Positions 36,069 through 42,291 of a stretch of 42,291 bases of DNA are shown piece after piece; position 1 is the stretch's first letter; each line of letters starts with the position of its first letter. This stretch comes from Byssovorax sp. (lineage in GTDB: Bacteria > Myxococcota_A > Polyangia > Polyangiales > Polyangiaceae), in contig JANYGI010000046.1 of the NCBI GenBank assembly GCA_025362495.1, forward strand, positions 1 to 42,291. Reading direction: 5' to 3'. The position numbers and the translations under genes are program-made. The notes below the pieces were generated by a model, which did not search any database, was not told the DNA's origin, and saw nothing but the letters and a program-made list of their open reading frames with translations.

Positions 36069-37181
36069 CTAGCCGCCGAGCACCGCGGCGATCGTCTCCT
36101 GCAGATAGCGCACCGCGAGGGCCACTGTCCGCTCGCCGCTGTCGGCCTTTGGCCGCAGCATGGGCGCGACTTCCATCACGTCACCACCGATCAACCCGAA
36201 CTCTCGCCCCAGCCTCTGTATCAGCGCAACGACGAAGTCGGGCGTGAGGCCTCCCGGCTCCGGCGTCCCCGTCGCGTCGGCCCAGGCCTCGTCGGTGCCG
36301 TCGATGTCGTTCGAGAAATACACCCCGGTGACCCCGCGGGCCTTCAGGTGCGCGACGAGATCGTCAATCACGCCCTCGGGCCTCTCCAGGCATTCCGTGG
36401 CCCAGAATTGCCGCACGCCGAGGGTGCTCTCCCAGTGTCCGCGATCGTGGCGTGTCGCGCGGATCCCCACCTGCACGAGGCGCCCGTCGCGGTCGAAGAG
36501 CTCGTTGGCGTGGTACGACCACGTGGCGAAGCAGTATTTCACGCCGAGCCTCTCCGCGAGCAGATCGGTGTGCGCGTCAGACTGCACGATCGCCCAGCGC
36601 TCGTGGTGGCGCGCGCGTCCCAGCGCAGCGGCGACAGGCCAAGCGGTGGAGTGGTCGCCGCCGATCACGATCGGCGCGACCTTCGGGTTCAACACGAAGA
36701 CGAGATCGAGCGCGCGCTCCGCGATCGAGAGCGGCGAGACCGGCAGCGTCGCGGCGATGTCGCCCGGCAACGTGGGGTAGAGCGCGCGGCGCGACGCGGC
36801 CTTCTGCGCGTCGCCGATCATCTCGTCGTGGAGGAGCTGCGGCACCACGAACACGTCGCCGAGGTCGACGATGCCGTCGCGTTCGGCGCGCGCGGGGAAG
36901 CCAGGATCACCGTCCAGGAGAGCGGTGCGGATCGCCTGCGGGCCGAGGTTCGCGCCCCGCTGAAAGCCGGCGCCCACATCGGAGGGGACACCGAGGATCA
37001 CCGCGCGCGCCGCGGGGATCCGCGCGAGCGCCGCGAGCCATTTCGCGTGCACCTCGTCGTCGTTGGCCGCGCCGTAGAGGCGGCGCTGTAGCGCGAGCTG
37101 CTCGGCGCGCCCGGTCGATACGAGGTAGAGGCCGCCGCCGGCGGGACGGAGGAGGACCGCGAGCTCTTCGAGGGGCGTCAT
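36069..37181 (-). CDS. Ureohydrolase (arginase/agmatinase/formimidoylglutamase family)
   Basis: A 370-residue binuclear-manganese hydrolase. The metal ligands are His177 in GGDHS, Asp202-x-His204-x-Asp206 in SDAHTDLL, and Asp292 and Asp294 in SNDIDGTDEAWAD. The last motif departs from the usual SxDxDxxDP, with EA in place of the Pro region, and the chain has an N-terminal extension of about 60 residues, so its substrate may not be arginine or agmatine. The family cleaves guanidino or formimino groups, releasing urea or formamide. The ATG at 37181 starts MTPLEELAVLLRPAGG. It lies 3 kb from the pentein operon but separately transcribed. Confidence 0.87.
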   Translation of the reverse strand: MTPLEELAVLLRPAGGGLYLVSTGRAEQLALQRRLYGAANDDEVHAKWLAALARIPAARAVILGVPSDVGAGFQRGANLGPQAIRTALLDGDPGFPARAERDGIVDLGDVFVVPQLLHDEMIGDAQKAASRRALYPTLPGDIAATLPVSPLSIAERALDLVFVLNPKVAPIVIGGDHSTAWPVAAALGRARHHERWAIVQSDAHTDLLAERLGVKYCFATWSYHANELFDRDGRLVQVGIRATRHDRGHWESTLGVRQFWATECLERPEGVIDDLVAHLKARGVTGVYFSNDIDGTDEAWADATGTPEPGGLTPDFVVALIQRLGREFGLIGGDVMEVAPMLRPKADSGERTVALAVRYLQETIAAVLGG

Positions 37182-37240
37182 GGCTGCGAGGGTTCCACCG
37201 CGGCGCTGTCGAGGCACGCAAAAACGCGAGGGCGGCTGGC

Positions 37241-38035
37241 TCAGCGGTAGGCGCTCTCGCGCGCGCGCGCCTCGAGATCGGCCGCGAAGTCTTCGTCGCC
37301 GACGGCGCGCGCCTCGCTCGAGAGCGCGCGCGCTTCGGCCGCGCCGACGCCGTCGAGCAGGCGCTCGTCGATGCGCAGGCGCGTGAGCCGGTGGAGTCGC
37401 CCGAGCGTGCCCTCGTGATCGGGGGTGATCCCCCTCGCGCGCCAGTCGGCCTCGATCGCGCGGAGCAGCTCGGGCGCCTTCCACGCGTCGGAGATCACGG
37501 CGCGGCCGAGGCGCGTGTCGATGTCTTCGCTGCCGGTGGGGAGCGCGGCGACGGCGAGCTGCGCGGCGGTGTGCGTGTCGCCGAGACCGATGGAGATCAT
37601 CGCGCGGCTGCCTTCGAGGAGGCGGATCTCTTCCGGGCGAAGGAGCGCGCGATCGACGCGGGGCATCGCCTCGCTGGCCGCGGTGTACCGCTCGCGGCGA
37701 ACGTCATCGACGACGGCGCCGAGGCCCCGGAGCGCCACCGCGGTCGGCGTGAGCGTCACCGCGGGATCCACCGGTAAAGCGGGCTGGCGCGGATCGTCGA
37801 GCGGCAGCTGCGCGGCGCGCCACAGGGCGTCTCGAGCCACGCTCACCGTGCGCGCGGCTACCGCGGCGGCGACGAACACCAGGCCCGGGAAGAGCCATCC
37901 CACCGGGCCGACGCGCTGCTCGAGCGCGAGGCCGAGGATGAAGATCGCGCCGCAGCACACGCCGAGGCCCAGCTTGCCGCCGCGCACAGTGACGCCGAAC
38001 ATGCTCGCGCAACACTCGAGGAGGAACCGCTGCAC
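37241..38035 (-). CDS. Membrane protein with cytosolic helical domain
   Basis: A 264-residue protein with two N-terminal hydrophobic segments (about 21-37 and 45-61) followed by about 200 residues of Ala/Leu/Arg-rich helices with TPR-like spacing (EEIRLLEGSRAMISIGLGDTHTAAQLAVAAL). No enzymatic motif is seen. The frame opens with a GTG at 38035; an ATG at 38002 (MFGVTVRGG) is an equally possible start. It ends 59 bases from the ureohydrolase start and begins 19 bases after the dehydrogenase stop, so the three may be co-transcribed. Confidence 0.75.
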   Translation of the reverse strand: MQRFLLECCASMFGVTVRGGKLGLGVCCGAIFILGLALEQRVGPVGWLFPGLVFVAAAVAARTVSVARDALWRAAQLPLDDPRQPALPVDPAVTLTPTAVALRGLGAVVDDVRRERYTAASEAMPRVDRALLRPEEIRLLEGSRAMISIGLGDTHTAAQLAVAALPTGSEDIDTRLGRAVISDAWKAPELLRAIEADWRARGITPDHEGTLGRLHRLTRLRIDERLLDGVGAAEARALSSEARAVGDEDFAADLEARARESAYR

Positions 38036-38054
38036 GGGCGCGAGCGTAGCCGGA

Positions 38055-39056
38055 TCAGCTCGCGAGCTTCCGGCTGATCGCGGCGGCGAAATCGTCGGTC
38101 GACGCGGTGCCCGCGAGATCGCGCGTGCGCACGTTGCCCTCGCGGTACACGTCGGTGAGCGCCGTCTCGATGTTCTGCGCGGCCACGTTCTCGCCGAGGT
38201 GCCGCAGCATCATCACGGCGCTCTGGATCAAGGCCGTCGGGTTCGCGAAGCCCTTGCCCGCGATGTCGGGCGCCGAGCCGTGCACCGCCTCGAACACCGC
38301 GCAGCTGTCGCCGATGTTGGCGCCGGGGACGATGCCGAGGCCGCCGACGAGGCCGGCGCCGAGGTCCGAGAGGATGTCACCGTAGAGGTTCTCGGTGACG
38401 AGCACGCCGAGCCGGTTCGGGTCGCGCACCATCGTCATCGCGGCGGCGTCGACAATCATCTCGCGCAGCTCGATCTCCTTGTGCTTCTCGCCGACGCGAC
38501 GCGCGCAGTCGAGCGCGAGGCCGTCCGAGATCTTCATGATGTTCGCCTTGTGCACGATCGTCACGCGCTTGCGGCCGTTCTGCGCGGCGTAGCGGAACGC
38601 GAACTCGGCGATGTTGGTCGAGGCGACCTCGGTCGTGAGCTTGATGCTCTGCGCGACGCCCGGCATGATCATCAGCTCGAGGCCCGCGTAGAGCCCCTCG
38701 GTGTTCTCGCGGACGATGACCATGTCGACGTCGAAGCGCAGTTCCACGTTCGGGAGGCTGCGGATCGGGCGGACGTTGGCGTAGAGATCGAGCGTCTGGC
38801 GCAGGGTGACGTTGACGGAGCGGAAGCCCTTGCCGATCGGCGTGGTGACCGGGCCCTTGAGCGCGATCCGGTTCTTGCGCACGGCCTCGACCACCGACGG
38901 AGGGAGCGGGTTGCCGGTGAGCTTCACGACCTCGAGGCCCGCGTGATGCACCTCCCAGTCGATCTCGACCTTCGCGTCGCGGAGGACTTTCTGCGTTGCT
39001 TCGGTGACTTCGGGGCCGATGCCGTCGCCGGCGAGGATTGCGATCTTGAGCTTCAT
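38055..39056 (-). CDS. NAD-type isocitrate dehydrogenase, possibly chimeric N-terminus
   Basis: A 333-residue beta-decarboxylating dehydrogenase. The body matches NAD-isocitrate dehydrogenase: KGPVTTPIGKGFRSVNVTLR, RENTEGLY, and the coenzyme segment AVHGSAPDIAGKGFANP. It oxidises isocitrate to 2-oxoglutarate. The N-terminus MKLKIAILAGDGIGPEV is of LeuB (isopropylmalate dehydrogenase) style rather than the LIPGDGIGPEV usual for isocitrate dehydrogenases. The first 23 codons use GCA, GAA and AAA, while the rest is nearly all G/C-ending. The leader before the ATG (GGAGTAG as RBS) also has the lower-GC character of the leuA side. The gene may thus be an artificial or natural fusion of two species' genes at the shared GDGIGPEV motif. 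Confidence 0.85.
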   Translation of the reverse strand: MKLKIAILAGDGIGPEVTEATQKVLRDAKVEIDWEVHHAGLEVVKLTGNPLPPSVVEAVRKNRIALKGPVTTPIGKGFRSVNVTLRQTLDLYANVRPIRSLPNVELRFDVDMVIVRENTEGLYAGLELMIMPGVAQSIKLTTEVASTNIAEFAFRYAAQNGRKRVTIVHKANIMKISDGLALDCARRVGEKHKEIELREMIVDAAAMTMVRDPNRLGVLVTENLYGDILSDLGAGLVGGLGIVPGANIGDSCAVFEAVHGSAPDIAGKGFANPTALIQSAVMMLRHLGENVAAQNIETALTDVYREGNVRTRDLAGTASTDDFAAAISRKLAS

Positions 39057-39060
39057 TTGC
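38985..39060. other. Probable junction between two genomes
   Basis: Third-position G/C bias, overall GC and gene style all change here: left is myxobacterial-like, right is acidobacterial-like. The change falls inside a conserved motif of the dehydrogenase gene, as expected for mis-assembly or recombination at a shared stretch. The exact base cannot be fixed by eye. Confidence 0.6.
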
Positions 39061-39093
39061 TACTCCGAAAAAGACAACGACAAATGCTTAACA

Positions 39094-39120
39094 CGGATCA
39101 ATGCGGATACAAGCACGGAT
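39094..39120 (+). repeat. Short CGGAT repeats in the leuA-dehydrogenase spacer
   Basis: CGGAT occurs at 39094, 39104 and 39116, at 10-12 base intervals. Short repeats of this CACGGAT/GCGGAT kind are often seen between genes of soil bacteria outside the myxobacteria. No function is evident. Confidence 0.4.
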
Positions 39121-39145
39121 CGGGAACAGGTGAGGTTACGAGGTT

Positions 39146-40318
39146 TCAAACGGTCATGATTGCGTCTTCGGGCTTCAGCAGGCCGATCAGGTCCTGGTCA
39201 TAGATGGATTTCTTGCGGTCGGCGAGCGCGGTGAACCGGCTATAGACCTCGTCGAGTTGCTGGCGACTGAGCGGGTGGCCGAGTTCTGCGAGACGCTGCT
39301 CCAGCAGGCGGCGGCCGCTGTGCTTGCCGAGGACCATGTTGTTTGCCGGCACGCCGACGGATTCGGGCGTCATGATCTCGTAGGTGAGCGGGTTGGCGAG
39401 GACGCCGTGCTGGTGGATGCCGGACTCATGTGCGAAGGCGTTGGCTCCGACGACCGCTTTGTTGGGCGAGCAGCCGAAGCTGATGAGCTCCGCAAGCAGG
39501 CGGCTGGTGGGGTAAAGCTGCGGCATCACGATGTTGTTGCGATACGGGAACTTGTCGCGGCGAGTCGCGAGTGCAGCGGCGATCTCTTCGAGCGCGGCAT
39601 TGCCAGCGCGTTCGCCAATGCCGTTAATGGTGCATTCGATCTGGCGAGCACCACCCTCGACACCGGCGAGCGAATTGGCGACAGCCATGCCGAGGTCGTT
39701 ATGGCAGTGGGTGGAGAAGATGATGTCTTCGGCGCCGGGGATTTCAAGCTGCATGCGCTGGAAGAGCTGCTTGTATTCGTCGGGCGTGGTGTAGCCGACG
39801 GTGTCGGGCAGGTTGATGGTGGTCGCGCCAGCCTGAATGGCGACTTTGACTATCTCGGTGAGAAACGCAGGGTCGGAGCGGGTGGCGTCCTCTGCCGAGA
39901 ACTCGACGTTGTCCGAGTACGTGCAGGCCAACGCGACACATTCGGCGGCCTGGTCCAGCGCCTGGGCGCGAGTCAGCTTGAGTTTGGCTTCGAGGTGGAG
40001 GTCAGAGCTGGCGAGGAAAACGTGGATCCGGTTGACAGGGGCTGGTTCGACCGCTCGGGCGGCAGCCTCGATATCATCACGCTTGCAGCGGGCAAGCGAC
40101 GCGATCCGAGGCCCTCGAACCTCCTTCGCGATGGCCCGGATGGATTCCAGATCGCCCAGCGATGCGATGGCGAAGCCAGCTTCGAGCACGTCGACGCCGA
40201 GGGCCGCGAGTTGGTGCGCCATCCGCAGCTTTTCGCCGTTGTGCATCGTGCAGCCGGGACTCTGCTCGCCGTCGCGGAGAGTGGTGTCAAAGAATACGAT
40301 CTGATTCGAATTTGGCAT
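39146..40318 (-). CDS. leuA: 2-isopropylmalate synthase without regulatory domain
   Basis: A 390-residue enzyme of leucine biosynthesis joining acetyl-CoA and 2-oxoisovalerate. Catalytic and metal motifs: FFDTTLRDGEQSPG (Arg15, Asp16), HCHND (204-208) with His204 and His206, and NGIGERAGN. The TIM barrel and the subdomain (to LADRKKSIYDQDLIGLL) are complete, but the protein ends there; the LeuA dimer/regulatory domain, bringing usual LeuA to about 510 residues, is missing, so leucine feedback may be absent. A stop right after the subdomain and no coding trace downstream argue against a frameshift. The ATG at 40318 is preferred over a GTG at 40333. It is divergent from a LysR gene. Base composition is unlike the left 39 kb. 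Confidence 0.9.
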   Translation of the reverse strand: MPNSNQIVFFDTTLRDGEQSPGCTMHNGEKLRMAHQLAALGVDVLEAGFAIASLGDLESIRAIAKEVRGPRIASLARCKRDDIEAAARAVEPAPVNRIHVFLASSDLHLEAKLKLTRAQALDQAAECVALACTYSDNVEFSAEDATRSDPAFLTEIVKVAIQAGATTINLPDTVGYTTPDEYKQLFQRMQLEIPGAEDIIFSTHCHNDLGMAVANSLAGVEGGARQIECTINGIGERAGNAALEEIAAALATRRDKFPYRNNIVMPQLYPTSRLLAELISFGCSPNKAVVGANAFAHESGIHQHGVLANPLTYEIMTPESVGVPANNMVLGKHSGRRLLEQRLAELGHPLSRQQLDEVYSRFTALADRKKSIYDQDLIGLLKPEDAIMTV

Positions 40319-40360
40319 AGGTTTCACGCTCACGTGCCGAGTCGCTTTCGACTAGGACTA

Positions 40361-40379
40361 TCATAACCAAACGTTATGA
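40361..40379. promoter_or_regulatory. LysR-type operator (T-N11-A palindrome)
   Basis: TCATAAC and GTTATGA form perfect 7-base arms around CAAAC in the leuA-lysR divergent region, containing ATAAC-N5-GTTAT, a classical LysR box. It lies 43 bases upstream of the leuA ATG and 139 upstream of the regulator. A weaker ATTA-N7-TAAT element at 40394-40408 could be the second (activation) half-site. Confidence 0.75.
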
Positions 40380-40517
40380 AGATGGCATCCAGTATTATCA
40401 TTTCTAATCGCTCTATTGGTCTCTACCCCTTTGATCCGCGTCGGAGCCGGGAGACAGTTAGCAATTGTGAATGATAAATCGCGTGCAGTACGAATGAAAG
40501 CGCAAGGGAGCTAAGCG

Positions 40518-41441
40518 ATGGACCTATTTCAACTGGAGACGTTTCTAGCCGTGGCGCAAGAGCGCAGCTTCTCACGGGCGGCCGCGCGCCTCCACCGCAC
40601 CCAGCCTGCGGTGAGCCAGGCGATCGCCAAGCTGGAATCTGAGCTGGGAGAGGTCCTGCTGGACCGTGCCACCCGCGACGGCACCCTGACCGATGCGGGC
40701 GAGGTACTGCGCGAGTATGCCCAGAAGCTGCTGAATCTGCGCAGCGAGGCCGCCGGAGCGCTGACGGAATTGCGCGAACTTCATCGTGGAAAGCTGACTC
40801 TGGCCGCTAACGAATACACCTGCCTCTATCTGTTGCCGCTGTTGGACGAGTATCGGCGGCAGCATCCGGAGATCAAAGTGGCGGTGCAGCGGTCGCTGGC
40901 CAGCCGCATTCCGGACGAAGTGCTGATTCATTCGGTAGAGATCGGTGTCCTGTCGTTTCGGCCGGAAGATACGCAGGTAGAATCGGTTGTCGTCTATCGC
41001 GATCAACTCAGTCTGGTGATGAATCCGCAGCATCCGCTGGCGCATGCTGGCGAGGTTTCCATTCGGCAGCTTGGGACGCTGAACTTTGTCGCGCACAATA
41101 TCCCTTCGCCGCAGCGGCAGAAGGTCATCCAGACCTTTCGGCGGTATAAGACGACGCTCCGGATGGGCGTTGAACTGCCTTCGCTGGAGGCGATCAAGCG
41201 CTTTGTCGAGATGGGCAATGGCGTAGCGTTGGTGCCCGGGCTAACCGTCCAGCGAGAGATCGCCGATGGATCGCTCGTTCGCGTCCGCATTAAGGAGCTG
41301 CAAATTGAGCGCAAGTTGCGCCTGGTCTATCGGAAACAGGCGACCCTGTCTCATGCTGCCGTGGCATTTCTTAAGGTGGTGGAACGATTTGCGGCGGCCC
41401 ACGGGTTGCCCTATAGCTTTTCCTCGGAGCGAACCGGCTGA
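40518..41441 (+). CDS. LysR family transcriptional regulator
   Basis: A 307-residue LysR regulator. The N-terminal winged helix-turn-helix (residues 1-60) begins MDLFQLETFLAVAQERSFSR and includes the recognition helix TQPAVSQAIAKLE. A linker helix (ALTELRELHRGKLTLAAN) leads into the type-2 periplasmic-binding-like effector domain with hinge segments such as GNGVALVPG. The gene is transcribed away from leuA, the usual arrangement for a LysR controlling its neighbour, and the T-N11-A palindrome between them supports regulation of leuA and of itself. The effector could be a leucine-pathway intermediate. The ATG at 40518 follows AAGGGAGC at good spacing. Codon use is that of the right-hand, lower-GC segment. 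Confidence 0.93.
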   Translation: MDLFQLETFLAVAQERSFSRAAARLHRTQPAVSQAIAKLESELGEVLLDRATRDGTLTDAGEVLREYAQKLLNLRSEAAGALTELRELHRGKLTLAANEYTCLYLLPLLDEYRRQHPEIKVAVQRSLASRIPDEVLIHSVEIGVLSFRPEDTQVESVVVYRDQLSLVMNPQHPLAHAGEVSIRQLGTLNFVAHNIPSPQRQKVIQTFRRYKTTLRMGVELPSLEAIKRFVEMGNGVALVPGLTVQREIADGSLVRVRIKELQIERKLRLVYRKQATLSHAAVAFLKVVERFAAAHGLPYSFSSERTG

Positions 41442-41557
41442 TCTTCCGCGACAATTAATCCACAACCGCAAACAATTCGGGGGCGAGTCTCGTCTGTAGC
41501 GATAGACTGGCACGCCCGGGCGATGGGTCCGGATTCGATACTGAAGGAGAGTTCACC

Positions 41558-41974
41558 ATGACTATTGGATTTCGTAAACTTGCTATTCGCCTCGGCGCAT
41601 TGGCTCTATGTGGCGTCGCATTGAGCACGGCACCCATGCTAGCGCAGGGACCGGGGGGCGGCGGTATGCGCGGCATGTCGCCGGAAGCACAACAGGCACA
41701 GCTGGATGCGATGACCAAGGCTGTCGGGCTGACCGACGACCAAGTTGCCAAGGTGAAGGTCATCAACGCCGAAGCCATGAAGCAGCAGATGGCCTTGATG
41801 GAGTCCGCCGGCGATCCGCAGGAAATGCGCCCGAAGATGATGGCGATCCGCACCGATCAGCAGACGAAAATCAAGGCGCTGCTCACCGACGAGCAGAAGC
41901 CGAAGTACGACGCTTACCTGGCTGCACAGCCGCGTGGCCGTGGACCCGGCGGTCCCCCACCGGCACAGCTGTAG
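41558..41974 (+). CDS. Spy/CpxP-like periplasmic protein
   Basis: A 138-residue exported protein. The signal peptide runs to about APMLAQ (residues 1-29); the mature chain has a Gly-rich start, then three helices with LTDDQVAKVKVINAEAMKQQ and IKALLTDEQKPKYDAY (an LTxxQ-like repeat), and a Pro/Gly-rich tail. This resembles Spy/CpxP-type periplasmic chaperones and the metal-related small proteins common in Acidobacteriota. The ATG follows GAAGGAGAG at good spacing. A strong terminator at 42005 ends the transcript. The role is inferred from fold-type similarity. Confidence 0.8.
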   Translation: MTIGFRKLAIRLGALALCGVALSTAPMLAQGPGGGGMRGMSPEAQQAQLDAMTKAVGLTDDQVAKVKVINAEAMKQQMALMESAGDPQEMRPKMMAIRTDQQTKIKALLTDEQKPKYDAYLAAQPRGRGPGGPPPAQL

Positions 41975-42004
41975 CTTCAGGCGCGTTGAAGACCTTCCAG
42001 CGCG

Positions 42005-42040
42005 AAAAGGCCGGTGCCGAACCCTGGCTCCGGCCTTTTT
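42005..42040 (+). terminator. Rho-independent terminator
   Basis: AAAAGGCCGG pairs with CCGGCC plus the following TTTTT across a 15-base loop. It lies 30 bases after the Spy-like gene. The T-run and GC stem make a standard intrinsic terminator, the only clear one in the window. Confidence 0.9.
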
Positions 42041-42176
42041 CCGTCTGCACCTCCGGCAGGGCGGCGCAACGGGTACAATTGCGTATATACAAATATGCCG
42101 TCCACGGTCGCAACGGAATGACGTTGGGCCGAGTCTAACGGAGGCATCCGCGAATTCCCGAGGGGTTTGAGAACGA

Positions 42177-42291
42177 ATGAAGAAGATGATTTTGTTGGGC
42201 GCACTGATGTTGTCCTCAGCCGCCGTTTACGCACAGGAGAGCAGGCAGGACGTCAGTATTAGTGGCTTTTATCTGGCTGCCCCTCAGGTGA
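42177..42291 (+). CDS. Exported protein, outer-membrane type (cut by window end)
   Basis: Only the first 38 codons are present: MKKMILLGALMLSSAAVYA forms a signal peptide with cleavage before QESRQ, and the mature part begins DVSISGFYLAAPQV, the kind of start seen in outer-membrane beta-barrel proteins of Acidobacteriota. AGGGG lies about 12 bases before the ATG at 42177. The identity of the full protein cannot be settled from this fragment. Confidence 0.6.
   Translation, partial: MKKMILLGALMLSSAAVYAQESRQDVSISGFYLAAPQV

Noticed and set aside
39057-39145. Frameshifted LeuA regulatory domain
   Set aside because: The spacer has no coding character in any frame and carries short repeats and an RBS for the next gene.

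Overview
The window reads as two kinds of DNA joined near position 38,985-39,060. Positions 1 to about 39,000 are very GC-rich, with almost only G or C at third codon positions. Their content is typical of a large-genome soil myxobacterium (Polyangiales-like): serine/threonine kinases with large C-terminal sensor/ATPase parts, many lipoproteins, a P450, and an APH-like/DUF6285/acyl-CoA dehydrogenase operon. From about 39,060 to the end, GC and third-position bias drop, and the genes (leuA, a divergent LysR, a Spy-like periplasmic protein, the start of an outer-membrane-type protein) resemble Acidobacteriota (Terriglobia). The gene at the boundary, an isocitrate/isopropylmalate dehydrogenase, seems to carry a LeuB-type N-terminus of acidobacterial style on an isocitrate dehydrogenase body of myxobacterial style. 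I therefore treat the right 3.2 kb as a probable assembly chimera, or less likely a real recombination.

Layout. 1-344: tmRNA (ssrA, minus) with its promoter. 483-2119: yggX converging on a cytochrome P450. 2133-8588: a lipoprotein and a pair of divergent Ser/Thr kinases, one fused to an AAA ATPase and a TPR-like helical part, the other with a degenerate cyclase-like tail. 8661-9791: secreted family-I-type lipase. 9996-12625: three-gene operon of APH-like kinase, DUF6285 protein and acyl-CoA dehydrogenase. 12736-18959: four tandem paralogous lipoproteins, each a predicted seven-bladed beta-propeller. 19097-25376: GST, HEAT-repeat exported protein, a large radical SAM protein resembling the tetraether-lipid-synthase (MJ0619/Tes) family, and a YWTD-like propeller lipoprotein. 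25541-28385: an EthA-like Baeyer-Villiger monooxygenase and three gene relics. 28447-33238: a four-gene overlapping operon of guanidino-modifying (pentein) enzymes. 33586-38035: six-CxxC zinc-ribbon protein, small protein, signal peptidase I, lipoprotein, ureohydrolase, membrane protein. 38055-42291: boundary dehydrogenase and the acidobacterial-like segment.

The best candidate for an undescribed system is the minus-strand operon 33238-28447. It encodes a DDAH-like amidinohydrolase with an intact Cys-His-Glu set, a GNAT-like protein, an arginine-deiminase paralogue whose catalytic Cys is Ser, and an intact arginine deiminase. All junctions overlap by 4-8 bases, and no arcB/arcC/arcD is present. 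A ureohydrolase lies 3 kb away. Second is the Tes-like radical SAM protein at 22180-24075.
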